Assembly: GCA_001695595.3 (NCBI GenBank)
Contig: MBPM02000027.1
Coordinates: 248,001-312,000, forward strand
Direction: 5' to 3'
Length of the DNA: 64,000 nt
Source: Plasmopara viticola
Lineage: Eukaryota > Oomycota > Peronosporomycetes > Peronosporales > Peronosporaceae
Under the pieces are notes generated by a model, which was not told the DNA's origin, made no database searches, and was given only the letters and a program-made list of their open reading frames with translations. This document shows, in pieces, positions 22,200 through 33,625 of the stretch. Positions within the stretch are counted from its first letter, which is position 1; every line of letters begins with the position of its first letter. Position numbers and translations under genes: made by a program.

Positions 22200-23491
22200 A
22201 CAATCAAAGGTCATAGTCATTGGCTTTACAATCTCATCAGCGTGACATTGGCACTGTTTGCCGAGCGACATGAGCGAAAGTTGATGTATCTACAATTAGG
22301 CTAATGGTAGCACTTGGCTCCCGATCAACATGTCATGAGACCGACTAACAAGTGCTATCAATCGTTATGGAGTTGGTAAATTGCAAAGCAAAATGGTTGG
22401 AATTTAGTTTGCTACTGCTCCCTTTAAGCCGACTCCTTTCTTCTGTCTATTTATACTGTCCAATTAATTGACTCGTCGTGTGTAGATTACGTAACACTCG
22501 TATATGCACAAATTTTTGGCTGGATCATTTACGATTACGGCTGACAACGTCAACGCTTGTGTCCATTGTAAGTTATGCTTACAGTCATACTTGAGCGAGT
22601 CATACTTTTTGACAGGTAGACTATGAAATCCCCCGAACTTGACTTTGCGTTGGCGGTCTTTAATCTTTTATCCAAGTCCGCCCAATGTAATATATGTTGT
22701 ATCCATTTATCTGGTTCTCACGTGCTCTTGTGTTCTCGATAATTCCTGACGAGCCATTTTCGTCTACGTTGCACCTTGCAAAACTCTAAATAATTTTTCA
22801 CGATGTGCATTATTTCATCCGTCTCTTCATCAATAATGGTTGGTGCGGCTTTTGACGTAGGTCGCTATCTGGACTTGACAAAAATTGCCATTAATGTCTG
22901 ATGCAGTCGTGACAAGTTTGCAGGAAAGTTCAGTTTCGCAACGTTGCCGCTGATCATCTTGATGACGCAAAATGGGCGGACACGTTATGTCACGTTTTGC
23001 ACCCAATTTACTTAACTTGCCGCAAGAGCAAGTACTTGGAATCCCGTTTGTGTGCATGCCCTTTCCCGATCAAGTAATTAACAACTTTCGGTTTGTTACG
23101 TCAGAGCTACGATTTGCAATTGTTTTAAGTACGACGAATTTTACTTTGTGGTCCGACCCATCTTCAAATAGGCTTGCCAAATCCAGCAAACTACGACTTA
23201 TTTTTTTGCTAAAAATAGCGAGAATAGTCCTATTTGGGCCCACGAAAGTTCGCGATACAAAGAAATTTCGCGATTGCACTGCATACTTTGCACTGTCGGC
23301 TAGCCCGAATCTCTTAATAAAAGCCAATACAACGAATTAAAACACTTCGGAGGAACAAAGGTGTTTAGTGTAGTACAGTCAGCGCAAGTTCAACCGCACA
23401 ACATCGCATAATTTTTCACCGCGCCGACCGTCTGACACGTCTGATGCCGTAATGACGACCTAACCGTCGGAAAAACACAATTGTCGGATGT

Positions 23492-23541
23492 CTTAATCCA
23501 TCCGGTGGATGGAAACTGTGTGACTACCGGTTTGGATTAAG
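23492..23541. repeat. Interrupted inverted repeat
   Basis: CTTAATCCA plus CCGGT at 23492-23506 is mirrored by ACCGG plus TGGATTAAG at 23526-23541. Inside it, TCCATCC and GGATGGA form a second perfect 7-base stem. The stems are mutually exclusive alternatives. Confidence 0.5.
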
Positions 23542-24479
23542 AGCTAGCACATCGTCTACAAGCACATCTCGCCCTCACGTTCGTTTGTCAACTAGCCGAG
23601 TGTTCGTGGATTCTGTATTGACGATGCACTTAAATGCAAGCTTAGACAGCACACGCAATACGATGTCGTCCACCGCTAGGAGAGCACATTTGCAACTGCG
23701 AGCTTCACACTGAATTTACAAACCCGCAGGCTCTCATCAATTTGTTGCCAGTTTTGCCCAACTTTTACAAGATTTTTCGGGATACGTATTGGATACAACA
23801 CTGCCCTCGAATGTTGAGGTGAAGGCAATAATAAAAGCTATAGCCCTAGATATATATACCATAACCGCCTCAGATATTTCCTTTGTCTTGTTTTCTGCCA
23901 TGCAAAGACGATGTATACGTTAGAAATATGCATGCTCATTATCTTTCATGGTCGAGCAACTTATCGTGGCAGAATGTCTACAAGCTATTGTCGAGTTCAC
24001 GTCGTACACCTAACGGCACATGAGGACGTTAAAACAAAAGTGCAAGCGTAATAAGTCTACCTCCGACGATATTCAGCTTGAGTCGATTTATTACAGCCAG
24101 CTTCTCAAAGTCCGTGCAATTAATCGAGAAAATTGTTGAGTCAATCAAGCGACATATCGACGGACCCACAGGGCCGTATGCACTTCAGCTACAATCAGTG
24201 CAGTACACTAATTGAAGCTGCAAAGAGCTTATAGTTGCGACGAAACGATAAAAGAGTTCTCTTTTGAGTTAATTGCATTTTGTGGCCAATTAATTTTGTC
24301 AACGTTAATAATTTTTTAGCATCTTCGAACGGCCATATACTAACCGAATCAACTTGCACGAAAGTTTTGCGATACAACTGCAAATTCACACCTACACAAA
24401 TTGCTATGTTAGATGTCCCCGTCACGGCACATTATTCATGGCGGTCATCTAATCATCATATAGGAAGGCACTGGGACCT

Positions 24480-25640
24480 TATGGTCTGCTGATCAAGTAT
24501 TACAAGCAAGCCTCAAGAGCATAGGCGCGAATCTACAAACTTGTTTTCGACAAAGAAAAAAACAATTAACGTGCACACTATATGCTTTCGAGAAGACAGG
24601 AAACTGATCCTAGCCGAGAAACGATAAGCCGCTGACGTTATGGAATAATGGTGCCGCGTTAGACTTCAAGATACTAGAGAGACGTCTGGGCACCAATTTT
24701 CCACCACTAATTTATGGAGATCAGATCGGCTTTGTACCAAAAATTATCCATTCGCGACTCGCTTATCAAATTTTAGGACTTACAAAAAGTGTGCAAAGTT
24801 CAGTGTCCAAAAATTGAATGAGTTCGCCGTCCTAAGCGACTTTGCTAAAGCCTTTGACAGCGTGTTGTGTCCAGCTTTGAGAATGGTATTTTAACCGTGC
24901 AACATGTCAAGAATAATGACGTCTAACTACATCACAGTCAGCTTGATATTTTACATCTCACCCGACAACATGTCTTTGCTTGGTGCTGGAGTGCGTACTT
25001 TCGCCTGGGCATTTTTTTCATGGATCCTCGATTGTTTGACTGCCTATTTGATGCGAATAGAACATCTCAACCACATTTAATGCTAGCGTTTGCCGATAAC
25101 TTACCGGATCGAATATTATGTTCAAAATTACGCATCGGCATCAGTGTGACGACTAAGCGCTCGAGAGATGCATCCTGCCGTTCACTCACGAAGTCGATGT
25201 GCGAACGATGACTCATCCTAGAGTGACTACAACTTTTAAAGTATTATTTCCGTCAGACAGCGTTGTTCTGCTTGAAGTACTTTCAAAGGCAATAGTGATC
25301 GCAAAACAGCAGTTGAGTGGTCTTTATTCAAAGTACAAGCGCGTTGTGCGATATTAAAGTGCCGCGTTTTTGCCTAAAGTGAAGAAGTGAAACTCCTACA
25401 ACGCATTATCTTTCATCTTTTTTGGTGAAATGCAATAATTACTTAATCTACAATTTTTCTGTTTACAGCAGGGAGCATATACACTCGGAGCTTTGTTCAC
25501 TCAGAAAAAAAACTTTTAATGTCACGGCAGCAGTTAGAAAATTTACCGAAAATTGTATCTACTTAAGTGCCTCTAATGGCGGGCTGGGGCCTTTTTCCAC
25601 TAAGGGCTCATTCGAGCTATGCACTTGGAGACACTGAGGA
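24480..25640 (+). mobile_element. Dead non-LTR retrotransposon (L1-type reverse transcriptase)
   Basis: Broken frames of a LINE reverse transcriptase can be followed in order. At about 24670-24780 the plus strand reads LKILERRLGTNFPPLIYGDQIGFVPKI, matching the L1/Tx1 hallmark of an HPDQTGFVPGR-type block. At about 24820-24880 it reads AVLSDFAKAFDSVL (the DFxKAFDSV motif of domain 2). Near 25080 comes LMLAFADNLPDRIL, corresponding to the AFADD active-site strand with the second Asp replaced by Asn. At about 25560-25600 YLSASNGGLGPFSTKG fits the C-terminal KxxGGLGLPD motif. Stops and frameshifts separate these blocks, so the element is inactive. Upstream limits are unclear, and an endonuclease domain was not found. 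The 3' end is ill-defined. Confidence 0.75.
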
Positions 25641-27601
25641 ATGCGATCACCACGACTTGTGCGTCAAGTGTTCCGCCTCTGATGTAAACTACGGCATTTA
25701 AGCTTTTGGCAAAAACATCGAAATCATCAGGTGCCGGCTTTGATATCTTATACGCAGACATGGAAGAAGAATGGTGTAATTAACATGACTACAAAGATCT
25801 ACCTCTTGTGTTCGCGTTTCAATCCTAAGTGCTTTAAAAAAGAAAATAGTACTCATATTGACTACAGCCGGTGGGTTGTTAGTCTTGCGAAAAGTGAAGT
25901 AAACATTACACCGAAGCGGCATTGCTTGCACATATCTCTACCAATTTAGGATATTGTGAATAGTGAGCAATTCGCCTCCTGTAAGACTTTGTTAATCATC
26001 ATAGGAACTTTGTCACCGAAAAGTGGCTCATCGGCTTACTCAATATGAAAGCGTTTTGCTTCGCGATCACGCTCGATACTAAACACAGTCTTAAACTCAA
26101 TATGATTTTTCCATAATATGGACCCTCCACGGACCTAATTTATTGAACAAGCCATGACTTTTCCTCGCAAATTAGTCATTTGATTGTTTAATTGCGATTT
26201 TGTGATATGACTGTTTTACATCACTCCGATACATAAGCCCGTACGCTTCAGCTCTACAACATTTACATTAAGTGATATACTTCAACACAAGAAACTTAAC
26301 ATTTCGAATTACAGTCGAATCGATATGCGTATCAGTGTGCTCGGATCTGGAGCTTTGGCTACAGCATAGTTTTTCTAGTTTCCGATTCACATTACGATCC
26401 AGACAATATCCTGATAAATGGTTATAAAGACATCAAATACGCCCATCACTTGTTTTGGGCTTGCCCTATGGCCATAAATTTATGAGACCAGATCTCCAGC
26501 CTTTTTATATATCGTATTATTGGAACCTTTTAATGGCACACAGCTATTCTTTTCGGCACAATGAATCTGCGCCCTAACTGTAAAGCACAATATGGAATTT
26601 ACCTGCTACATCTACTACCATACGCTGTTGTGAACTTTGCACACTTTGGCTTTATCGCAATAAGCGGCACTTCAACGCTGAAGACTTGACTTTGTAAATA
26701 TTATGTACGTCGTCACGCCTGAGCATACATCAATTTGCACTTTCGGTAGTTTTGATATCATGCAGCTACAGAAGGCACCTCCAGATAAGTACAAATGACA
26801 AACCAAGTAGAGAATGACTTCGCGGTTTAACAGAGTTCACTTCTCTCACAAACGGCTAATAATATGCACATATCAAGCTACACTACGTAACTCTTATACT
26901 ACATAAGCCCCTACTATTACTTAGTTCAGAAATGAAGATAAGCTGTAACGAGAGTGTCTCTTTAACACATACTTTTGCATCTTGATCCGACACCCAGTAA
27001 AACGGCCGGATATCTAAAAAAGGCTGACAATGAATTGTACAAATTAAAATGGGGAGCGAGCAAGCTTATTTATAGGTCGACTGCGACAGCAGCATGGTTT
27101 ACCGACCTCCTTCAACATCGCGTGCTATAATGCTGGCATGGAAGGTTTTGTATTTACGCAGTCGTTAATAGTCGGCGCACAGAGCTTCACAAGCGACGAT
27201 GACTTCTATGCTATGCACTTAAATTTGAGTATAAGTTTTTTAGTGCCGTCTAAGATTTTGAACTTGATCCTCGAAGCACGAGTATGACGGGATTGCACAG
27301 CACCTTACACAAAAGAGGCAAACGAAACGATACACACTCTGGACTAACTGGCGCAGTAGATGGCAGACCGACTTGTTTCAATCACATTTATGCTTTGCTT
27401 CGCTCCATATATCTTTACTATCCGTAACTCAATCAAATCTTGCAACTTAGGCAGAGAAGTATCTACTCAATATCTTTCAAATAACTTAGTATGCAAATCG
27501 GCATAATATCAATAGGGTGCCTGTGAGGCGCCAGAACCTTTCATTGCTCGATGCTTATACCTGAACCGAATGCAAAATTATTGTGTAAGCGCTGTGCTAT
27601 A

Positions 27602-28303
27602 TGTAACGGTCTGTTACATCATCCCCCACTAAAAATTGGAATACATGTCCTACTGTTTAATAGGTATAAGAAGAGCCGGTCGGGCCGTTACTGTTACTAT
27701 TTAATAAGTATAAGAAGAGCCGGTCGGGCTAAAAGATGGCCGGATAGGCAGCAAAGAAGGCTGTTTTGCCTTTCAAAAGTGCTGCTACACTAAAAGTGGT
27801 CTAAGTCACAAGCTGCGCCTGTAACAAAAGCTGAGCCTTCAACCCCCATAGGCGCAAAGTTAGAACAAGCTTGGCCATCAAAGAGCCAATAAAGAAGAAG
27901 GCTCTGGGAAAACTTTTCACTTACCGCTGAGTTATCGTGCGTCTGTCGCTTAATTATTGATAGATTTTTTGGGTGGGGGTGGTACAAATGATGAGAAGCG
28001 CAGTAGCAGCAACAAAATAAGATCACTCTCATCCATTGAAGTAAAGTTCGCCTGAAAAGATGTCAGACGTGTCGTCAGACTCAATGGCATTCCAAATGGC
28101 TTCGCGTAGATACGATAAAATTAGCAGAAAAGAAGGAAAAAAACAGGCTTCAGCTTTGAAAGCTCTTGATGGAGCCCCAACTCACGGACATCTGGCCGGT
28201 GGTCACGCTTAGCCGGACGAAGTAGTTGCCTCCGATCGACTCCACGTGCTACAATATTAGACAAATCCCGTAAAGAAATGCGTATCGAAATATGGCAAAT
28301 CAT
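27602..28303 (+). mobile_element. Gypsy-type LTR and gag start, degraded
   Basis: From 27602 the sequence TGTAACGGTCTGTTACATC looks like the 5' end of an oomycete Ty3/gypsy LTR. It contains a near-tandem duplication of a GTATAAGAAGAGCCGGTCGG unit at about 27663 and 27708. An open frame at 28060 (MSDVSSDSMAFQMASRRYDK ... GAPTHGHLAG, about 50 codons, then a stop) resembles the start of a gag protein. The 3' LTR and pol were not found. I infer a truncated element. Confidence 0.4.
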
Positions 28304-29117
28304 CTAAGTAAACATTTTATCGTCTGTGTACCTCGTGCGTCTTCAAAAGATCTTCGCAGGAGGACCGTTTTCTATCCCGCTGAAACGACCTTGACCAACC
28401 CAGCAAGCAACACTAAGTCAAATCTGCAAGGGGGTGAGTTCGGAACCACCGACGAGTAAGCCCTCAGCAACCTTACTGCTCCCAAAGTGTCCTCTTCGTT
28501 GTTCAGAAAACCACGATGCTATATTCATGCGAGTTTTAAAAGAGGGGTGCAGGTTTCCGAAAATTTTGTGACTTAAAGCTTTATTTTGAGTCTTATCAAA
28601 TAAAAGTGCTGAACAACTTGAAACAAGGGACTAGCGCGTCAGCAAAAGCAGGACTATTGATGACGCTGCTAAATTGAAGTGGATTCACGGAATGGCAGAG
28701 CGCTGGGAAAAACCTCTATCGCCAAAAAAACAAACAAACGACACCTTAAAGAAAGACCTCGCTCCCTTTCTAATCGATGAAGGCATGATAAGTCGCAATG
28801 CACCTAATTTAGATCCAAAATGAAGACCAACGCTACATCATCGGCCATAAATATTCTGCTAAATAGATTCGCTCAGATCGTTTCCCAACCATTGCGCTTA
28901 GAGCTGAAAGCCTAAACAGGGTCGAGTGCAAAAGACGAAGACATTACGAAGCACTTGAGCATAGACTCTGCTCGCAGAGCTACGTCCCAGCAACGGGGGA
29001 CTTCAAATGCACATGCGCTTAGAAGTCAGCATGTCTTCGAATGTGCATTTGACAAAGCCAAAAGGGTTTTAACCTTTTAAAACCTCTGCGAGGGTTACTA
29101 TGCCCGCGTGTTTGTAG

Positions 29118-29181
29118 GTGCTACATGCCCTCGTCACACGTGGTAGCACTCACTACCACGTGTGACGGGGTCAAGTAGCAC
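29118..29181. repeat. 29-base inverted repeat with 6-base loop
   Basis: Left arm 29118-29146 and right arm 29153-29181 pair in 26 of 29 positions around the loop CACTCA. The inner 15 bases (CGTCACACGTGGTAG) are perfect and contain the palindromic E-box/G-box core CACGTG in each arm. The outer ends read GTGCTAC and GTAGCAC. This could be a foldback element, a joined pair of element termini, or a regulatory hairpin. Confidence 0.85.
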
Positions 29182-29666
29182 TTCGTCTAAGAGGGATGTG
29201 CAAGGAGCTACACTGTCTTCCGTAAACGACCGTTTATCATTACCAGTCTTGAGTGGATCGATATATGCAATAGGTTGTACTGTCAAGCCTGCTTAATGTT
29301 TTCTATGTTTTTTATCGTCATAACATATAAGCAAGGTACCTAAATTTGCAATTTACGCATCCTTCGACATACAAGTATTTTTTAGCGACCAATGCACTGG
29401 ATTATTTTACGGAAAGCCAGCTTTGAGCGCAAAAGCTGCCCTTAAAAAAGGCGGAGGGAAAGTGAACTATTTGAACGCACGCTCTTACACTTGGGACACA
29501 AATATCACTCAAGTGCTTCTCTTATGACTACATAGAGCAGCTCCATAATCGGTTGATATCTTTGTCGTATTCTTACCTCAGTCTTATGCACCTCGTCATG
29601 GTTAGACGATTACCTATCGCACTTGCTGGAGCAAAATTGACGCACTGTAACCTTTTTTCTTCCTTC

Positions 29667-30750
29667 TTAGCCCTCAATACGGCGGGATACGGCCATTGTG
29701 ATGCTTTCGTATGACATGAAAATGACTCCTTGGCCGGGAATTACGCGGCCAAGCCTTGGCACAATTCCGGAGAAAAAAGATCCTAGCCCTTCATGCATAA
29801 GCATCTGGCGAAAGCAGTCGAACGTGTTCTTGTACTTCTGCGCCTGCAATCCCTGCATCCGTGTTTTTACAACGTCGAATGCTACATGTAGGTTGCGCAA
29901 ATATTTTTAATAAAGTAGGAGTCGTCAGCCATATGCAATAAAACTTACGATTGTTGCCAAAGACGCTAAATATGCCAGCTGTCATGCCTCCAATTAGGCT
30001 GAGTATTGCTTTTTGGCTGCCACTCATATTCCGAGCATCCGCAATAATGGAGTGACGCTCCAGAACTTCCGGGCTCACGCGTTTTTGAAACTCGCTAAAC
30101 CACATAAAGCGCAAACCTTGGTTTGTCGACTTGGATAGGTATAAAAACAATAGTCAGCCACGTCAATACTCATGTGCCATTGCTGTTGCCAGACACATTT
30201 ACTTGTTTTAAGATCGTGGCCGATAATCCTTGATAAATGCCACGAATACCTTCCTTTTTGAGAATCTGTTTTGTTCCTTCCCACACGCCAGCATTCGCAC
30301 CAATTAATTTGGTCTTGAGCGTTTCAATCTACACAAGCTAACACGTCAGAGTATTTCCTAATCTCGTTGACATTCACGCACTGGTGTCGTAGCGAAAGTG
30401 GCCTCAATGGCACCGGCCATCATACCGGCGACGAGGTTGCGTAAGGTTGACGTCTTGCCATTTTTATCTGCTAGCCTTTGTTTGAGAAAGTCAAAAGCTC
30501 CAAAGCGAATACCAGCCTTAGGGATGGACCCGACGAGCACAGGTGCGAGGCCACGATATAATGATCCCACACCGTCTGTCTGCACGTGGTAGCGGAAGCC
30601 TCCGATCATCCCTGTGTATTGGGCACGCATGGTGCCAAGCTGCAAGTTGGTTTTGATCATCTCCAGTGGCCAAATCGTGAGCGTTTCAATGCCACCAGCG
30701 ATGGCGCCTGCAGTGGTAGCGACCATGGGATTCTTGGACTTTGTCACCAT
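29667..30750 (-). CDS. Mitochondrial tricarboxylate/citrate carrier
   Basis: 296 residues from exons 30750-30382, 30328-30203, 30129-29949 and 29881-29667; introns are 53, 73 and 67 bases and all phases close. It is a standard three-module SLC25 carrier with signature sequences WPLEMIKTNLQ, TPIETLKTKLI and PFDVVKTRMQG, one per module, each followed by the GxxSLYRGL- or GxxGIYQGL-type motif. The NQGLRFMWF block in module 2-3 and the TPIET signature are characteristic of the citrate/tricarboxylate transport protein, which exchanges mitochondrial citrate for malate in support of cytosolic acetyl-CoA and lipid synthesis. The start at MVTKSKNPMV gives the usual length; an earlier in-frame start region is hydrophobic and off-family. 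Confidence 0.9.
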
Positions 30751-31784
30751 TGAAGACTTGTCGCCAAATTCAACAATGAAGGTGGGATATCTGTGCGTGA
30801 CGTGTAATGGCGTGTCGGCACAAACAGCAAAACATCTTTTATTCAGTAGGAGCAAATCCAGCACAAAATCTTTAAAATGACTCGCTGAAAATCAAATAAA
30901 GTCTTGAGAGATTTGAAAATAGAAATGGTGTAGGTTTGCATACGATACAGAAATCCGAAAAAATTGAGTGCTAGCAAACTTTAGTCAAGAGATAGAGCGA
31001 AATTTAGCCAGGCCATAACAAAGGAGTCACTTCGTGTTTCAGCAAGAAGTCACAATATCAGGGATTTTGTCTAAAATGGGCTATTAAAAGTATTTTTCCT
31101 TTATAAAAAAAGGATATAAAGTTATATCCGGTCAATATAATCCTGACAAAAAGCCAAGCAACTCTTGCGTCCGCTTCGTGCTTTCGAATTAAACAAGACT
31201 TTACACCGCTAGCTATACGACTGGATCATGTCGAAGAATTGTGTGGTGCGCCAATCATTGCGAAGAAAAGAGGACGACCAAAGGATAAACGACAAAAAGA
31301 ACCTTAAGGTGCCACACTGGCATTTTATGTACTCAAGAAGAAAAAGAACAATTGTAGTTAATGCGGTGGAAGTGGTCATCATTGTCGTAAGTGCACAAAT
31401 AGAGCTGGATTGGGATAGCCTTTATTGTTAAACTTTTGATAGTAGCTTACGTGAGCAAGGCTAGAAGAAGTTAGTAATGAACGAATCGGCGCTTGCGGTG
31501 GGATTTAAACATTTCAATGCACTGCGTGCAAATTCGGGCTGTATTTTACAGTTTGATTATACGAGGGGGTGAGGAAATTGTTTCCCTATATTAATTATTC
31601 ACCTTTAAATGTCGCCTAATAAACATATTGAACAGTCGTACAATTTATAATGCAATCGTGCGATTGTAGTGCATAAACGGCTGCGTACAATACAGCTTTG
31701 GGCAATGTGCATTTACACCGAAATGTACAATGTATACCTAGAGCCACATTGATACGTTTACGTCGTTGAGTCCATGCGCGTGCT
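30751..31784. other. Intergenic, 1 kb
   Basis: Spacer between the carrier start and the EEPD1-like stop. It contains one recognisable transposase tail relic, listed separately; otherwise it is AT-rich with no coding signal. Confidence 0.5.
31231..31425 (+). pseudogene. Transposase tail relic (AT-hook plus CCHC knuckle)
   Basis: One plus-strand frame reads EELCGAPIIAKKRGRPKDKR, then a stop. A shifted stretch with two stops ends in a zinc-knuckle spacing, C-x2-C-GGSG-H-x4-C (CGGSGHHCRKC). A KRGRPK AT-hook just before a CCHC knuckle is the usual C-terminal arrangement of MuDR/MULE-type transposases, including those of oomycetes. Only the last ~65 codons remain, and no terminal inverted repeat was seen. 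Confidence 0.5.
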
Positions 31785-33239
31785 TCATGTAGCTCCACCA
31801 TCCACATCATCATTCAGTCTGCTCGCCACTGTGAACGCAACCCAAACTGGACAGTGATCCAAAAGCTCGTGACTGCACTGCACGCGAGACATGTATGCCT
31901 TGAGTCGCGGGGGCATCGCCGGGTTTCGTACGCTCTTTGCGGATAGACGACTACTTTTTGAAAGAGGATAAAATTTCCAATCAATGCGAAAAACGCCGCT
32001 ATTGATGACATATTTGGTCTCGTCGTCATTGCAGCAACTAAATTCTGGACGATAGATCCAAATGTTGTCGTAGAGTTTATTAAACACTGTAGTCGAAAGG
32101 GGGGATCGAATCAGCACCAAATTGGGCGATTTATCAGAATTTAGTGCATCTTGAGGCGAAAGATTGAAGTCTCCTAAAACAATTACCCGCTTGTCTGATG
32201 CTGCTGCAGACATTTCAGTTGCTAAGCGATTAATTTCCACAATCTCAGCTTGGCGATTAGTTTTGGCACTAAAAGAAACGTGCACATTTATTAGTGCAAG
32301 GTCCAGCTTTGGCACTCCCGGCATTTCTGTCGTCTGGAAAGAAGCAACACACGGTAATCTGGCTAGCACATTGCTGCTATCTTCGATCAGTGAGCAGTTC
32401 TCAATCAGCCGGACAGCACAACGTCTATAAAAGAAGGCGTATCGCTCAACCCTCACGCTTGATTCCGACGTCTTGCGTCCTACCGTTTTAGACACCACAT
32501 AGTCCCAGCCTGGCATCATTGTCTTAAGTCTCTTCAAGACAAGCAGATCTCTCACCTCCTGCAGCGCAACAATGTCGAATTCATCCAACACAGTGGCAAT
32601 ACGTTGCAGTAAAAATACTTTTTTCCGTCGCGAGATGTTGCGAATGTTCCAACTCGCTACGAGAAGTGTACGATTGTCATCCCTAGGATTTTTTAACGTG
32701 TGAGCGACAGTTCCACGAACGTCGTTTTCAATTTCCATACAAATGTGAAAGTTTGCATTGCTTTTTACTCCTTCTCCGTCGTTATCGGCAGCGTCTCCAC
32801 TTTCTCCTGCTTTAATTATGTCTGCACATCTTTTGACATAGGATCCCACTTGAACATTCACAAACGATTTTGTGCCAATGCCTTTTACGGCCAAAACATC
32901 TTCTTCCCGGAAAAAAGGCCTTGCATCGATAATTCGTTGCGCCAATGCCGGTCCTACTCCGTTTAATTGCTGCAACTGTCTCTTGGACGCTGAATTAAGA
33001 TCAACTTTAGGGAAAGCTGGTTCGAGGTTATTTTTGACATCATTTTCTGAAGATTTGTCACCGACGTAAATTTGATTCTTAGCTGTAATTGCGGCAAATT
33101 TGACGGGGCCAATCCCCTTCACTTGCAAAAGATCCACGGTAGAGGAGAATGGGCGTGACTCGACGATACACTGTGCAGTCACGTTGCCAACACCGGGTAA
33201 TTGTTGCAAGTCACGTAATGTCGCCGTGTTGAGATTCAT
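31785..33239 (-). CDS. EEPD1-like protein: two HhH domains plus endonuclease/phosphatase
   Basis: 484 residues, single exon. Two ComEA-type helix-hairpin-helix modules (LNTATLRDLQQLPGVGNVTA, residues 3-22 onward, and LNSASKRQLQQLNGVGPALA, residues 81-100 onward) precede an endonuclease/exonuclease/phosphatase domain from about residue 190. Catalytic residues of that superfamily are present: N198 in SWNIRN, E228 in ALQEV, R266-Y267 in ERYAFFYR, H320 in NVHVSF, D357 and N359 in GDFN, and D461-H462 in DHCPVW. The same architecture defines animal EEPD1, a nuclease linked to stalled replication forks and also reported in cholesterol-efflux signalling. The domain order suggests DNA binding by HhH and phosphodiester cleavage. 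An active enzyme is expected; the cellular role in this organism is inferred. Confidence 0.88.
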   Translation of the reverse strand: MNLNTATLRDLQQLPGVGNVTAQCIVESRPFSSTVDLLQVKGIGPVKFAAITAKNQIYVGDKSSENDVKNNLEPAFPKVDLNSASKRQLQQLNGVGPALAQRIIDARPFFREEDVLAVKGIGTKSFVNVQVGSYVKRCADIIKAGESGDAADNDGEGVKSNANFHICMEIENDVRGTVAHTLKNPRDDNRTLLVASWNIRNISRRKKVFLLQRIATVLDEFDIVALQEVRDLLVLKRLKTMMPGWDYVVSKTVGRKTSESSVRVERYAFFYRRCAVRLIENCSLIEDSSNVLARLPCVASFQTTEMPGVPKLDLALINVHVSFSAKTNRQAEIVEINRLATEMSAAASDKRVIVLGDFNLSPQDALNSDKSPNLVLIRSPLSTTVFNKLYDNIWIYRPEFSCCNDDETKYVINSGVFRIDWKFYPLSKSSRLSAKSVRNPAMPPRLKAYMSRVQCSHELLDHCPVWVAFTVASRLNDDVDGGAT

Positions 33240-33625
33240 TGAATAGTTTCAGGGTTTGCACACGTCGCGCAAACAGACGTGATTGGCTAAAATGTAAGTC
33301 CTTTGATTTCAAAACTTCACTAGCTTTTTCGAGAAACTTTGATGGACCCGATAGTGATCTCTTCGCTACCAAGACGAACCCACTAGTCGCTACATTTATG
33401 TTTTGATGACCACTTGCATAGCACCAAATCAATAGAATTTCATTATCGCAATGCCACTTCAATGCCAGAGAATAAGGTCTTTCTTTCAAGTTCAAGACCT
33501 GCTCGTTTGCCCTTTCTAGCTGCGAAAAGACTTTGTCACTAGAGTGGCGGGGTCACATTCTTCCACTGCAGCGTTTTTCAAAGTCACTTTCGAAATTTCT
33601 AACCACAAGATTGATTTAGTGTTCA
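33240..33625. promoter_or_regulatory. Divergent spacer with an extra coding-like frame
   Basis: Between the divergent EEPD1-like and WD40 genes. On the minus strand a frame of about 110 codons without an early ATG (starting near 33545, ending at 33211) has coding-like composition and overlaps the EEPD1-like start by about 30 bases in another frame. It could be an unspliced upstream exon or an upstream ORF. No splice junction to the main frame was found. Confidence 0.35.

Larger units (their letters stand above)
19494..29666. other. 10 kb gene-poor, repeat-derived interval
   Basis: No intact gene was found. The interval holds an L1-type LINE remnant near its centre, gypsy LTR/gag debris at 27.6-28.3 kb, three hairpin-forming inverted repeats and short tandem duplications, listed separately. 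Elsewhere the reading frames are short, full of stops and of AT-biased composition unlike the neighbouring exons. Confidence 0.7.

Noticed and set aside
19494..29666. Possible RXLR or Crinkler effector genes in the gene-poor block
   Set aside because: No signal peptide followed by an RxLR-dEER or LxLFLAK motif was seen in any sizeable frame.
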